Below, one piece after another: positions 51,002 through 59,794 of a DNA stretch of 64,000 bases. Numbering within the stretch: the first letter of the stretch is position 1; each line of letters starts with the position of its first letter. The notes beneath the pieces were generated by a model. That model ran no database searches and was not told the DNA's origin. It worked only from the letters and a program-made list of their open reading frames with translations. Origin of the DNA: Cohnella cholangitidis (GTDB lineage: Bacteria > Bacillota > Bacilli > Paenibacillales > Paenibacillaceae); assembly GCF_014107495.1 (NCBI RefSeq), contig NZ_CP041969.1, positions 5,133,501 through 5,197,500 of the forward strand. Reading direction: 5' to 3'. A program made the position numbers and the translations under genes.

Positions 51002-52558
51002 GTGCTGCGTCGCAACGATTGGCGTCTCGCTAGCCTGTATATTTGCACGATCGGTTTGTTTTTGGTCGTGAGTATTTTTAATTACATGTCGTTCCGAGAA
51101 ATAAGCGATTCGACGAATCGGTTAACCCGGCACACTTATCCGATGGATCACATCGTTAATCGTTTAATGCTCGCCGTCGTGAATCAAGAGAACGGAATTC
51201 GCGGGTACTTGCTGACAAAAGATTCGAGTTACTTCGAGCCATATGAACAAGGGATAACCGAGGTAGAGAAGGTTAAAGGGCAGTTACTCGCGGAAGGCTC
51301 GCTAACGAGCGCGTACGAAGCCGAAATTCGGACAACGTTAGCCGGTCTTGCCGATGTGGAAGCGTTTTTCGAACGCGTTACGGGGTTGATCAAAGACAAG
51401 CAATTGGACCAAGCCGTCTCCGTGTTCAACGATGGACAAAGCGATATGAAGCGATTCCGGGAAAGTACCCACAACTTGGAGCAAATAGTCACGGACGCGA
51501 TGGAGGAAGCTTGGAACGATCAACAGAGCCGGGCGAACTACTCTATGGCTTTGATCGTGACGGGCGCGGTCGTATCCTTGTTCGCGATTGTCGCGACTTG
51601 GGGAATGTTCCGTACGACCAAGAATGCCCTTAGGAGCACTCTTGAAAGCGAGCGGCGCTATAGGCGATTGGTCGATAATTCTCCGGATGCGATCGCCGTG
51701 CATCAAGACGGAATCGTCGTGTTCGCTAATCCGGCTTGCGCGAAGCTGATGGGAGTGAGCGATTCCTCGCGTTTGATCGGAATTCCTATGATGCGGTTCG
51801 TTCATCAACCCTACATGGAAGTCGTTCACGACCGAGCGAAACGCGCGTTAAGCGAGAAGGACGTCGGGACGATGGACGAGCAGTTCGTTAGGCTGGACGG
51901 GAGCCTAGTGGACGTAGAGGTGACGGCTATCGGTTTTCCTTACGAAGGACGGCCGGCGGTATTGATCGTAGCAAGGGAAGTCGGAATCCGCAAGGAAGCC
52001 GAGCGTAAGATGAAAGAAGCCAACGCGCTATTGCAACGGTTGTCTACGCTAGATGGATTGACGGGCATTCCGAATAGGCGCTCCTTCGACGGCGATCTTC
52101 GCGAGCTGTGGGAGCGTACTAGAGATTCCGGTGAACCGAATTCTCTTCTTTTGTTCGATGTGGACAATTTTAAAGCTTATAACGACTATTACGGGCATCA
52201 AGCGGGAGACGAATGCTTGCAGCAAATTGCCCGCATCGCGGAATTCGAAGCCGGCCGGACGCAAGGAACCGCTTATCGCTACGGCGGAGAAGAATTCGCC
52301 ATCCTGCTGCCGGAGCATGACCGGGAACAGGCGTTAAGCGCGGCGGAGCAGATCAGGCAAGCCATCTCCCGAAGCCAAATACCCCACGCGGGAATTTCAA
52401 CCGAGGCGACCGTTACGATCAGCCTGGGCGCGGCTACATGCATAAGCGTTTCGGACCAAACGCCGGCTCAATGGCTGCATGCGGCGGACCAAGCTTTGTA
52501 TCGGGCAAAAAATCAAGGAAGAAACACCATTTCCGAAGCCAAGATTTCCTCCGCGTAA
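51002..52558 (+). CDS. Membrane diguanylate cyclase with CHASE3 and PAS domains
   Basis: Likely makes cyclic di-GMP. 518 residues: N-terminal transmembrane helix, extracellular CHASE3 domain (about 35-175, MLAVVNQENGIRGYLLT), second helix (about 180-203), PAS domain (about 215-335, VDNSPDAIAVHQDGIVVFANPA), and GGDEF domain (about 345-518, LDGLTGIPNRRSFD, active-site YGGEEF, RAKNQGRN). Active-site GGEEF is intact, while the RxxD inhibitory site is replaced by RTQG, so product feedback may be absent. GTG start after GGAGGCGA. Confidence 0.93.
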   Translation: MLRRNDWRLASLYICTIGLFLVVSIFNYMSFREISDSTNRLTRHTYPMDHIVNRLMLAVVNQENGIRGYLLTKDSSYFEPYEQGITEVEKVKGQLLAEGSLTSAYEAEIRTTLAGLADVEAFFERVTGLIKDKQLDQAVSVFNDGQSDMKRFRESTHNLEQIVTDAMEEAWNDQQSRANYSMALIVTGAVVSLFAIVATWGMFRTTKNALRSTLESERRYRRLVDNSPDAIAVHQDGIVVFANPACAKLMGVSDSSRLIGIPMMRFVHQPYMEVVHDRAKRALSEKDVGTMDEQFVRLDGSLVDVEVTAIGFPYEGRPAVLIVAREVGIRKEAERKMKEANALLQRLSTLDGLTGIPNRRSFDGDLRELWERTRDSGEPNSLLLFDVDNFKAYNDYYGHQAGDECLQQIARIAEFEAGRTQGTAYRYGGEEFAILLPEHDREQALSAAEQIRQAISRSQIPHAGISTEATVTISLGAATCISVSDQTPAQWLHAADQALYRAKNQGRNTISEAKISSA

Positions 52559-52773
52559 GCGGAATTCGTTGGAAACGGGGATATACCGCCTTTTCGTACG
52601 AAAATCGGCATAGGTGGCAGGCTCAAGTGAATAGAGATGGGTACTACGGCAAAATACTCGGTTAATCATCGTTTGACGGACCGGGCTAAACCGTCTAATC
52701 TATAATAAAGATATATACCCTTTTTCAATACTTTACGCTAGTAAGTTATTTTTCATTATATAAAGGAGGTGTA

Positions 52774-52801
52774 CCTGTCCTCTCCCGAGGGTGAGGATAG
52801 G
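52774..52801 (+). promoter_or_regulatory. Hairpin between strong ribosome binding site and TTG start
   Basis: CCTGTCCTC (52774-52782) pairs with GAGGATAGG (52793-52801), with CCC/GGG inside. It begins 4 bases after AAAGGAGG (52762-52769) and ends 6 bases before TTG 52808. Folded, it brings the start to about 10 bases from the ribosome binding site. Confidence 0.55.
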
Positions 52802-52807
52802 GATTAT

Positions 52808-54145
52808 TTGGACGGTGACCCCTTTCCATTAAGCGTGGACTTGGTCTTGATTTTTGCTCTGGTGTTTCTGAACGGTTTTTTCGTAGCCGCGGAATTCGCC
52901 ATGGTCAAAGCACGCGGTTCAAGAATTGATTCGTTAGTTCAAGAAGGGCACAAAAAAGCGAAGGTCGCTTCTCATCTGATGGATCATCTTGATGCGTATC
53001 TGTCGGCCTGTCAGCTTGGTATTACTCTTACTTCTCTAGGACTCGGTTGGATCGGGGAGCCGGCAATCGCCAGGATGCTCGAACCGATGTTCGAAGCGAT
53101 GAATTTGAGTGAAAAGCTGGTACACCCGTTATCTTTCGTTATCGGCTTCTCGTTCATCACCGTGCTTCATATCGTTCTGGGAGAACTCGCTCCGAAGTCG
53201 GTAGCCATTCGCAAAGCCGAGATGGTCGCGCTGTGGACGGCAAAGCCTTTGTACTTTTTCCGCAAAATCATGAGTCCGTTTATCTGGGCTCTTAACGGAA
53301 CAGCGGGATTGCTGCTCAAGCCGTTCGGAATAGACACTTCGGAAGTATCCTCTTCCGCCCATACGGAGGAAGAAATACGGATATTAGTGAAAGAGAGCCA
53401 TAAGAGCGGGCTGATCGACAAAACCGAATTAACGCTTATGGATAATATTTTCGATTTCGCGGAAACCAATGCAAGAGAAATCATGATTCCGCGAACGGAA
53501 ATGAGTTGCCTGTACGGCAATTTGTCGTTCGAGGAGAACAAAAGCATTGCCTTGCGGGAGATGCATACGCGATACCCAGTATGCGAAAAGGATAAAGATA
53601 ACATCATCGGATTCGTGCACATTAAGGACCTGTTAAAGGTTCCCGACAATTCGATTCTGGATATCCGGGATTTAATGCGGCCGATGACGACCGTGCCGGA
53701 AAGCATGCCGATAAGCGCGCTGCTCAAGCTTATGCAGAAGAGGAAATCGCAAATCGCGATTCTGATCGACGAGTACGGCGGAACTTCGGGATTGGTCACG
53801 TTAGAGGATATCATGGAAGAGATCGTAGGAGAAATTCAAGACGAATTCGACGAAGAACGTCCCGATATCGAGAAGCGGGATGACAGCACTTATTCGATTA
53901 ACGGAATGATGCTTATCGAGGAAGTGAACAGCTTCTTCGGACTTGATATTTCAACCGAGGATTACGATACGATCGGCGGATGGATTTACTCGCAAATCGA
54001 GAACCCGCCTAAGAAAAATCAATACGTCGTATCCGAGGAAGGATTCCGCTTCACGATCGAAGAGACGGATCATCTCCGGATCTCGAGAATCGAGGTTACG
54101 CGTTCGGACGACGAAAGCTGGGAACCGCAGGCGGAAACGGGTTAA
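52808..54145 (+). CDS. CNNM/CorC-like (hemolysin family) CBS-domain membrane protein
   Basis: Likely cation (Mg2+/Co2+) transport or efflux protein. About 445 residues: DUF21/CNNM domain with three to four helices (NGFFVAAEFAMVKARGSRIDSL, LTSLGLGWIGEPAIARML, HIVLGELAPKSVAI), two CBS domains (MIPRTEMSCLYGNLS, LMRPMTTVPESMPISALL) and a CorC_HlyC domain (SINGMMLIEEVNSFFGLDI). The start is uncertain: the GTG at 52769 overlaps the strong ribosome binding site, so TTG 52808 (reading MDGDPFPLSV) is preferred; GTG 52835 is another option. Confidence 0.88.
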   Translation: MDGDPFPLSVDLVLIFALVFLNGFFVAAEFAMVKARGSRIDSLVQEGHKKAKVASHLMDHLDAYLSACQLGITLTSLGLGWIGEPAIARMLEPMFEAMNLSEKLVHPLSFVIGFSFITVLHIVLGELAPKSVAIRKAEMVALWTAKPLYFFRKIMSPFIWALNGTAGLLLKPFGIDTSEVSSSAHTEEEIRILVKESHKSGLIDKTELTLMDNIFDFAETNAREIMIPRTEMSCLYGNLSFEENKSIALREMHTRYPVCEKDKDNIIGFVHIKDLLKVPDNSILDIRDLMRPMTTVPESMPISALLKLMQKRKSQIAILIDEYGGTSGLVTLEDIMEEIVGEIQDEFDEERPDIEKRDDSTYSINGMMLIEEVNSFFGLDISTEDYDTIGGWIYSQIENPPKKNQYVVSEEGFRFTIEETDHLRISRIEVTRSDDESWEPQAETG

Positions 54146-54154
54146 CTAAGATAG

Positions 54155-54195
54155 AAACGGGCTTTGCCGTTGTAACACGGCGAAGCCCGTTTTTG
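54155..54195. terminator. Bidirectional terminator between CBS-domain gene and MFS gene
   Basis: Stem AAACGGGCTTTGCCGT / ACGGCGAAGCCCGTTT with one T-G position and a six-base loop; T run on + side, A run on - side. Confidence 0.88.
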
Positions 54196-54207
54196 CATAC
54201 TTGCGGA

Positions 54208-55368
54208 TTAGAGTCGGCTGCGGCGAAGATGCACGAATAGAAAACCGAAAGCGCCGATCAGAGCGAAGATCGCGCCGGAACGGAACACGTAAGACAGTCC
54301 CATTGTATCGTATAACCAACCGCCCAGCGTGCCGGCGATGAGACCGGCTAACCCGGACCAGACGACCGCGAATACGGCTTGGCCGGACGATCGGTATTCG
54401 TCGGGAATAAGCGCCTGCAAACAACGCAGAGCCGTAATATAGAAAATCGCAAAAGTAACGGAGTGCATCGTCTGCAATGCGACCATCATCCATGGCTCGC
54501 TTGCATAGCTAAGCAATCCTAACCGGATTACGTAGATAAAGCTTGCCAGAGCCAGCAAAGGCAGCTCTCTAAACCGATGCCCGAACTTGGCGAGGAGGAA
54601 GAACATCGGGATCTCGCTGACGGCGGAAGCAAGCGAGGCGTATCCGATGACGGAGTCGTCCGCTCCGATCTCCCTCATGGCGATCGATAGAAAACCTTCG
54701 TTCATGCGATGGGCAATGGAAACGACCATAATGAGCACGAAGAAGGTGACCGTCTCTCTCTTGCGCAGAAGTCCCCACAAGCCGCTGAATTCGAATTTCC
54801 TCAAAGTCGCTTGATAATTGCCGATGAAAAAAGAAAAGAGCAGCGATACGCCGATGACGCACAAAGCAAGGGTAATCGTGAGGTCGGAACCGTAGCTTTT
54901 CAAGATATACCCGAAGACGACCGCGCACACCGCGTAGCCGAGAGAGCCGAACATCCGTATCGAAGGGAAGCTTCGCTTCATTTGGTCGGCGGCGAGCAAG
55001 GACACGCTGTCCATCATGGAGTTGATGGGCGTCTGGAACAAGTAAAAGAGGGCCATGATTCCGGCCATGATGCCGAACTCCTTTTGCGGCAACAATAGAG
55101 CCAGAGCAAGGATTTGAACGGTGAAGAGCAAGCTGAGAATGCGCCTCAAATTTTTGGTGCGGTCGCTCAAGACGCCGACAGCGAGATTGGAAATGATGGA
55201 TAGGAAGGGACCGACGGAGTAGATCGCCCCGATCTGAAGCTTCGAATATCCTAAACTCTCGAAATATAAAGGAAAATAAGTGACGAGCAATACCATCGTC
55301 GCGTAATTCGTAAATTGCATCGTTCGCAGAACGAATAACTGGCCTTGGTGCGAATTTGATCTTTCCAT
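54208..55368 (-). CDS. Major facilitator superfamily transporter (PPP/MFS_1-like)
   Basis: 386 residues, 12 predicted helices. N-terminal LRTMQFTNYATMVLLVTYFP and the loop GVLSDRTKNLRRIL (motif A-like, with Asp and Arg) mark an MFS porter; helix 5 region SIRMFGSLGYAVCAVVFG resembles the nucleoside/phenylpropionate-type subfamily. Substrate unknown. ATG start after AGGAGG. 30 bases downstream of the next gene on the same strand, so both are probably one operon. Confidence 0.87.
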   Translation of the reverse strand: MERSNSHQGQLFVLRTMQFTNYATMVLLVTYFPLYFESLGYSKLQIGAIYSVGPFLSIISNLAVGVLSDRTKNLRRILSLLFTVQILALALLLPQKEFGIMAGIMALFYLFQTPINSMMDSVSLLAADQMKRSFPSIRMFGSLGYAVCAVVFGYILKSYGSDLTITLALCVIGVSLLFSFFIGNYQATLRKFEFSGLWGLLRKRETVTFFVLIMVVSIAHRMNEGFLSIAMREIGADDSVIGYASLASAVSEIPMFFLLAKFGHRFRELPLLALASFIYVIRLGLLSYASEPWMMVALQTMHSVTFAIFYITALRCLQALIPDEYRSSGQAVFAVVWSGLAGLIAGTLGGWLYDTMGLSYVFRSGAIFALIGAFGFLFVHLRRSRL

Positions 55369-55398
55369 TAGATGCCTCCTGTTCTGGTTACGAGTCCG

Positions 55399-56697
55399 TT
55401 ACTTGTCTCCCCGGTGGCTTCGGCGGAATAGCCAAGCAAGGAAAATCAGCTCCGCGAGCAATCCGGCGGACTGGGCCAGCGAGCCTAATACGCCGCTCCA
55501 GTCAGGCAATAGCAAGACGAGAAGGACGATGGTGATGGCCGTTATGATCGCGTTGGCGAGCTGAGAGCCGAACATCAGCTTCGTTTCTCCGTTGGCCATG
55601 ACAATCCCGTTTAACGTATCCAGCCAGGGGAACACGAGCACGAAAGGCAGGAATCCTCGCAAAGCATGAATGCAAGCGGTAAGCAGCTCGTCTTTGACTC
55701 CGAGAATATGAGAGAACATCCAAGGCCCGATCGGCGTAAAAGCCATCAGGAGCATGAGCAACGGAGGAATGAACCCCAATAATAAGGTAAATTTGCGGAC
55801 GATCGCCGGATTTGATTTGACGAACAGCAAAGCGATCTGATGAAAATAGGTGAAGAAACCTAGAATCAGGTTCATTAAGCTTCCCGCGACGGCGAAAGAG
55901 GCAACGGCAAGCGTTCCTCTATCGGTGGTACCTAGAAGCGCGTTCAGAATAGGCAATAGCCAGACGACGATCAGGGAGGAATAGAGCAGCGGATTATAGA
56001 ACGCCGTTACTTGTTTAGGTTTCGTAACGTCGCAGTCTTCCGCTTTTTCCGGCATTTTCTTCAATAGATTGCTAGCTTCCCACCAACTGATGGCAGCCTC
56101 GATGACCATTCCGAAGACGAAGATGATCGTGCCGTGCAAGGCGCTATCGACGCCGACATGCAAGAAATATTGGGATAGAAGAAACATTCCCGTTAGACGG
56201 AAGATCATGGCGATCGTCAGCCACTTCGTCCTCATTTTGTAGATAATGACCCCTTGATACAAGCAGCGTATCCCTGAGAAAACGGATAGGAACATTAGGG
56301 CAAAGTAAGCGTGGATCGCTTCTTGCTCTACGATAGGGTCGGCTCCGTAGGCTAAACCGAAAATCCAATGTCCTAGAGGCGTGTAAGCGACCAAGCCTCC
56401 GAAGACGAGAGCCGCTCCGAATACATAGAAGCTTACGCTTCTAACCGCCCTGAACGAGGTGCGATCCCGAACTAACGCCGAGCAGGTTTGGCGGAACAGC
56501 ACCGCCGGCTTCTCCGTTACGACGAGCAGACTCATGGCGAGCGCGTATCCGGCCAGAATGATCTCCGGATTGCTGGATCTCGCCAGCGTTCCGTTAATGA
56601 TGACATGGCTTAAGTTGATTAAGAGAACGGAAATGCCCATGGGAATGAAAAATAGGAAAAGCCGTCTCAGCGAGACCGGCCCGTTATCTTGTGACAT
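55399..56697 (-). CDS. MATE/MOP-superfamily multidrug or lipid exporter-like membrane protein
   Basis: 432 residues with about 12 helices, starting LRRLFLFFIPMGISVLLINLS, which resembles the first helix of MATE proteins. Annotated in relatives as multi antimicrobial extrusion protein. Conserved motifs for cation coupling are not clear. Could also be a flippase-like protein. ATG start after AAGGAGC. First gene of a two-gene minus-strand unit with the MFS gene. Confidence 0.75.
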   Translation of the reverse strand: MSQDNGPVSLRRLFLFFIPMGISVLLINLSHVIINGTLARSSNPEIILAGYALAMSLLVVTEKPAVLFRQTCSALVRDRTSFRAVRSVSFYVFGAALVFGGLVAYTPLGHWIFGLAYGADPIVEQEAIHAYFALMFLSVFSGIRCLYQGVIIYKMRTKWLTIAMIFRLTGMFLLSQYFLHVGVDSALHGTIIFVFGMVIEAAISWWEASNLLKKMPEKAEDCDVTKPKQVTAFYNPLLYSSLIVVWLLPILNALLGTTDRGTLAVASFAVAGSLMNLILGFFTYFHQIALLFVKSNPAIVRKFTLLLGFIPPLLMLLMAFTPIGPWMFSHILGVKDELLTACIHALRGFLPFVLVFPWLDTLNGIVMANGETKLMFGSQLANAIITAITIVLLVLLLPDWSGVLGSLAQSAGLLAELIFLAWLFRRSHRGDK

Positions 56698-56831
56698 AGT
56701 TGGCTCCTTCTAGGTGATGTTTTTCATTGTCCGTTCGTCCAGATAGCTTGTATTATAACAGATATTCGACGGATTTCGGGAAAGGAATTCAGACAATAAT
56801 GCTGGATTTCGTCGTTCCGAAATGATAAATT

Positions 56832-56848
56832 AAAGGATGATCCTTTTT
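56832..56848. repeat. Short palindrome in the divergent gap before the hypothetical gene
   Basis: AAAGGATGATCCTTTTT, arms of seven bases around one G. Sits 33 bases before the small gene at 56881, in the 183-base divergent region 56698-56880. May be an operator or chance. Confidence 0.35.
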
Positions 56849-56880
56849 GCTAGGCTGTAAGAAGAAATCGGGTGGAAACA

Positions 56881-57225
56881 ATGCGGATATCCGAGCGGTG
56901 GCTCGATAACCAATTCGAATTCAGCGAGCGGCATGGCATTTCCGTTCCTCATTTGGATTGCGATTGGAATGAGTTGGATATTGAACATCAAACCGCTATT
57001 CTGGCGAGATGGGAAATGATTCGCGGATGCATACCGGATCATATTATGAAGTTTGAAGACGCGATAAGAGTCAAACAGCAAAGGCTGTTCGAGGAAGACG
57101 ATTTCGCGCTATCCTGCTTGATTAACGGGGAAATCGCGGATCTGGCAAGCCGTATCAACGATCTGAATATTTGGTTCCGTACCCAGCAGGAAATAGACGA
57201 CGAATCCAAAATGCATATCGGATAG
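56881..57225 (+). CDS. Conserved-looking hypothetical protein
   Basis: 114 residues, acidic, no signal peptide or membrane helix, rich in Trp, Glu and Ile: MRISERWLDNQFEFSERHG, PHLDCDWNELDIEHQTAIL, DLNIWFRTQQEID. Helical in appearance. Not recognised by name. It precedes the terpene synthase gene by 22 bases and is probably co-transcribed. ATG 56881 was chosen with GGGTGG before it; GTG 56872 is an alternative. Confidence 0.75.
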   Translation: MRISERWLDNQFEFSERHGISVPHLDCDWNELDIEHQTAILARWEMIRGCIPDHIMKFEDAIRVKQQRLFEEDDFALSCLINGEIADLASRINDLNIWFRTQQEIDDESKMHIG

Positions 57226-57247
57226 AGCAAAGCGGAGGACCCTTGAA

Positions 57248-58327
57248 ATGAAGAGTCAGACCTTGTTGGCGGGTCGAGCCCCCAGTGGACCAATTTCGCT
57301 GATGAAAAGAGTATATAAATACGTATTGCCGGAAGTTCGCGCGGAGTTGGCCCTGTGGCGTACGAGAGCCGAGGCGATAGCGGATCCGGAGCTTCGCAAG
57401 CAAGCGCTCGATAGCATGAACGCCAAACAGTTCCATTGCGAAGGCGGCGGGGTGTACGCGGCCGCCAACTTAGAACAGAGACAAGTGCTCATTCCGTTAA
57501 TCGTCGCTCTGCAGACGATAAGCGATTACTTGGATAATCTATGCGATCGGAGCACATCGCTCGATCCGAACGATTTCCGTTTGCTGCATCAAAGCATGAT
57601 AGACGCGGTATCTCCCGAGTTAATTACAACGAATTACTATGCTTTGAGGGAAGAGCAGGACGACAGCGGTTATTTAGCCGCTCTTGTCGCGCAATGCCGT
57701 ACCTCCATCGCCGCGCTTCCCGCCTATTCTCTCGTGCAGGAGCATGTCGTAGAGCTAGTAAAGCTTTACGGGGATCTGCAAGTATACAAGCATATCGCCC
57801 AAGCCGATCGCGAACCCGCGCTGTTAAGCTGGTGGGAGCGACATTCCTCCCGCTATCCCCAATTGATGTGGAACGAGTTCGCGGCGGCGACGGGGTCGAC
57901 GCTGGGAATGTTCATGCTATTCTTGGCCGCTAGCGATCCTAAGCTTGACGCAGAGCAAGCCGCATCGATAAGAAATCATTATTTTCCGTCAATATGCGGG
58001 CTCCATATTCTGCTCGATTACTTGATCGACCAGGCGGAGGATCGTATCGGCGGGGATTTGAACTTCTGCAGTTATTTCGAGAACCAGAAGATGTTGAACG
58101 ATCGGATGGGGCAGATGGTGCAGGCGGCAAGAAAGTCCGCAGACGAGTTGCCGTTCGGACATTTTCATCGGATGATCGTGGAAGGTCTAGTGGCGCTCTA
58201 TTTATCGGACCCGAAAGTCAGGGACCAGCAGGACGTTCGAAAGACCGCCAAGCTTCTCATGAAGGGAAGCCCTTGGACTAGGGTGTTTTTCTGGCTGAAC
58301 AGCCATTGGATAAGGAAAGTCATGTAG
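57248..58327 (+). CDS. ytpB: Tetraprenyl-beta-curcumene synthase-like protein (YtpB, DUF2600)
   Basis: In B. subtilis YtpB cyclises all-E-tetraprenyl diphosphate to a C35 sesquarterpene precursor. 359 residues, helical: VLPEVRAELALWRTRAEAI, AMNAKQFHCEGG-type region (NAKQFHCEGGGVYA), TISDYLDNLCDR with the Asp-rich DYLDNLCD motif, and HILLDYLIDQAED, a second Asp-rich segment. These large terpene synthases lack canonical class I motifs, so the Asp clusters are the likely Mg-binding sites. ATG start after GCGGAGG. Confidence 0.9.
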   Translation: MKSQTLLAGRAPSGPISLMKRVYKYVLPEVRAELALWRTRAEAIADPELRKQALDSMNAKQFHCEGGGVYAAANLEQRQVLIPLIVALQTISDYLDNLCDRSTSLDPNDFRLLHQSMIDAVSPELITTNYYALREEQDDSGYLAALVAQCRTSIAALPAYSLVQEHVVELVKLYGDLQVYKHIAQADREPALLSWWERHSSRYPQLMWNEFAAATGSTLGMFMLFLAASDPKLDAEQAASIRNHYFPSICGLHILLDYLIDQAEDRIGGDLNFCSYFENQKMLNDRMGQMVQAARKSADELPFGHFHRMIVEGLVALYLSDPKVRDQQDVRKTAKLLMKGSPWTRVFFWLNSHWIRKVM

Positions 58328-58357
58328 AGTTACAGAAATAATCGGGAGGAATTGGAA

Positions 58358-59326
58358 ATGAGTGCTGTAAAAAAGATTGCCGTATTGACAAGCGGAGGAG
58401 ATTCTCAAGGAATGAACGCGGCGGTTCGTGCTGTCGTAAGGAGCGCATTGTACCGCGGTTTGGAAGTATATGGCGTGCAACGTGGTTATCAAGGCTTGCT
58501 TAACCAAGATCTGAGACAGATGGATTTGCGCAGCGTGGGCGACATCATTCAACGCGGGGGCACGATTCTTCAAACCGCCCGCTGCAAAGAGTTCATGACG
58601 CCGGAAGGCCAACAGCGCGGCGCCGATGTCCTTCGCGAGCATGGGATCGACGGTCTTGTCGTCATCGGCGGAGACGGATCTTACCAAGGAGCTAACAAGT
58701 TAAGCAAGCTGGGCATCAAGACGATGGGATTGCCGGGAACGATCGATAACGATATTCCGTTCACCGATTTTACGATCGGATTCGATACGGCGGTCAGCAT
58801 CGTCGTGGACGCGATCAACAAGCTTCGCGACACGATGACTTCCCACGAGAGATCCTCGGTCGTCGAAGTGATGGGCCGTCATTGCGGAGATATCGCATTG
58901 TACGCCGGATTGGCAAGCGGCGCGGAAGCGATTCTCGTTCCGGAAGTGCCGTTCGACATTAAAGAGATTTCCTTGCGGATGAAGGACAATTTCCAAAAGG
59001 GCAAACGGCACGGGATCGTTGTCGTGGCCGAAGGGGTATGCTCCGGGGAAGAAGTAGCAAGGAATATTACGGAGTTTAGCGGCATCGAGCCTCGGGTAAC
59101 GGTACTCGGACATATTCAACGCGGAGGTTCTCCGACGCACAATGACCGGATTCTGGCGAGCCAACTGGCCGATTTCGCGGTTCAGCGCCTGCTGGAAGGC
59201 GATTCTGGCAAAGGAATCGGAATCATCAAAGGCGAATTCGTAGCTACCGACATCGAGAAGGTCATATCGACCAAGAAGTCTTTTAATCTTGATCTTTATA
59301 ATTTGGCATTGCGTTTGGCGCAATAA
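58358..59326 (+). CDS. pfkA: ATP-dependent 6-phosphofructokinase
   Basis: Glycolytic phosphorylation of fructose 6-phosphate. 322 residues: GGDSQGMNAAVR (the usual Pro is Gln here, which I recall also in Paenibacillus), RGGTILQTARC, VIGGDGSYQGA, GTIDNDIPFTDFTIGFDTA with the catalytic Asp, and LGHIQRGGSPTHNDR. The ATG at 58358 follows GGGAGG; TTG 58352 is too close. Placed after the ytpB-like gene, not next to pyk in this window. Confidence 0.96.
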   Translation: MSAVKKIAVLTSGGDSQGMNAAVRAVVRSALYRGLEVYGVQRGYQGLLNQDLRQMDLRSVGDIIQRGGTILQTARCKEFMTPEGQQRGADVLREHGIDGLVVIGGDGSYQGANKLSKLGIKTMGLPGTIDNDIPFTDFTIGFDTAVSIVVDAINKLRDTMTSHERSSVVEVMGRHCGDIALYAGLASGAEAILVPEVPFDIKEISLRMKDNFQKGKRHGIVVVAEGVCSGEEVARNITEFSGIEPRVTVLGHIQRGGSPTHNDRILASQLADFAVQRLLEGDSGKGIGIIKGEFVATDIEKVISTKKSFNLDLYNLALRLAQ

Positions 59327-59341
59327 TCCATAGTCTATGAG

Positions 59342-59390
59342 AGGGACTGCCCAGGACGACCGTTCGGTCCGGCCTGTCGGTCCCTTTGCT
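59342..59390 (+). terminator. Probable terminator after pfkA
   Basis: Outer AGGGAC / GTCCCT and inner CAGG...CCTG with GACC/GGTC pairing, T-rich end TTTGCT. Imperfect but long. Confidence 0.55.
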
Positions 59391-59418
59391 ATCTACTATT
59401 CAGCGAAGGAGTCTAGAG

Positions 59419-59619
59419 ATGTTTCTGTATAAATTGGAAGTTCAACTGGCCGATAAGGAAGTCGTATTGATCGTAATGGGAGACAATGACGAGGAAGTCA
59501 TGCGAGAGGCCGAAATGAATTTATCGAAACATTACGTCATTCCTCCGGTCATTCGCGAAATTGCGCTGATCGAGAAGAAGCGGGCGAACAAAGGAACGGC
59601 ATACGTGATCGAAAAGTAA
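59419..59619 (+). CDS. DUF3906 family protein
   Basis: 66 residues starting MFLYKLEVQLADKEVVLIV, with VIPPVIREIALIEKKRAN near the C-terminus. Small conserved family of unknown function in Bacillales. ATG start after GAAGGAG; an in-frame upstream ATG lacks a ribosome binding site. Confidence 0.8.
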   Translation: MFLYKLEVQLADKEVVLIVMGDNDEEVMREAEMNLSKHYVIPPVIREIALIEKKRANKGTAYVIEK

Positions 59620-59647
59620 CTTTAAGGGAATAGTAGCGTAAAAGAAG

Positions 59648-59681
59648 CTGACGCCGGAATCGCGGCGTCAGTTTTTGCATG
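59648..59681 (+). terminator. Terminator after the DUF3906 gene
   Basis: Stem CTGACGCC / GGCGTCAG with an eight-base loop and TTTTTGC. Confidence 0.88.
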
Positions 59682-59714
59682 TATTTTGCCCTAGCGCGGA
59701 AATCTAATATCCAT

Positions 59715-59765
59715 TATAATAGCGGGTATGAGAACATAATTTCATTTCGAATGAACATAATTTCA
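59715..59765 (+). promoter_or_regulatory. Promoter and tandem operator of the deo operon
   Basis: A -10 box TATAAT at 59715-59720 (no good -35) is followed by two identical direct repeats GAACATAATTTCA at 59732-59744 and 59753-59765, offset by 21 bases (two helical turns). The repeats overlap the transcribed start region, a position expected for DeoR repression. Confidence 0.65.
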
Positions 59766-59794
59766 AAAAATCGGAACTTCGAATGGTGTGACTT

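Noticed and set aside
52769..52807. GTG start of the CBS-domain protein inside its own ribosome binding site
   Set aside because: The GTG overlaps AAAGGAGGTG, so the ribosome could not use both; TTG 52808 is preferred.
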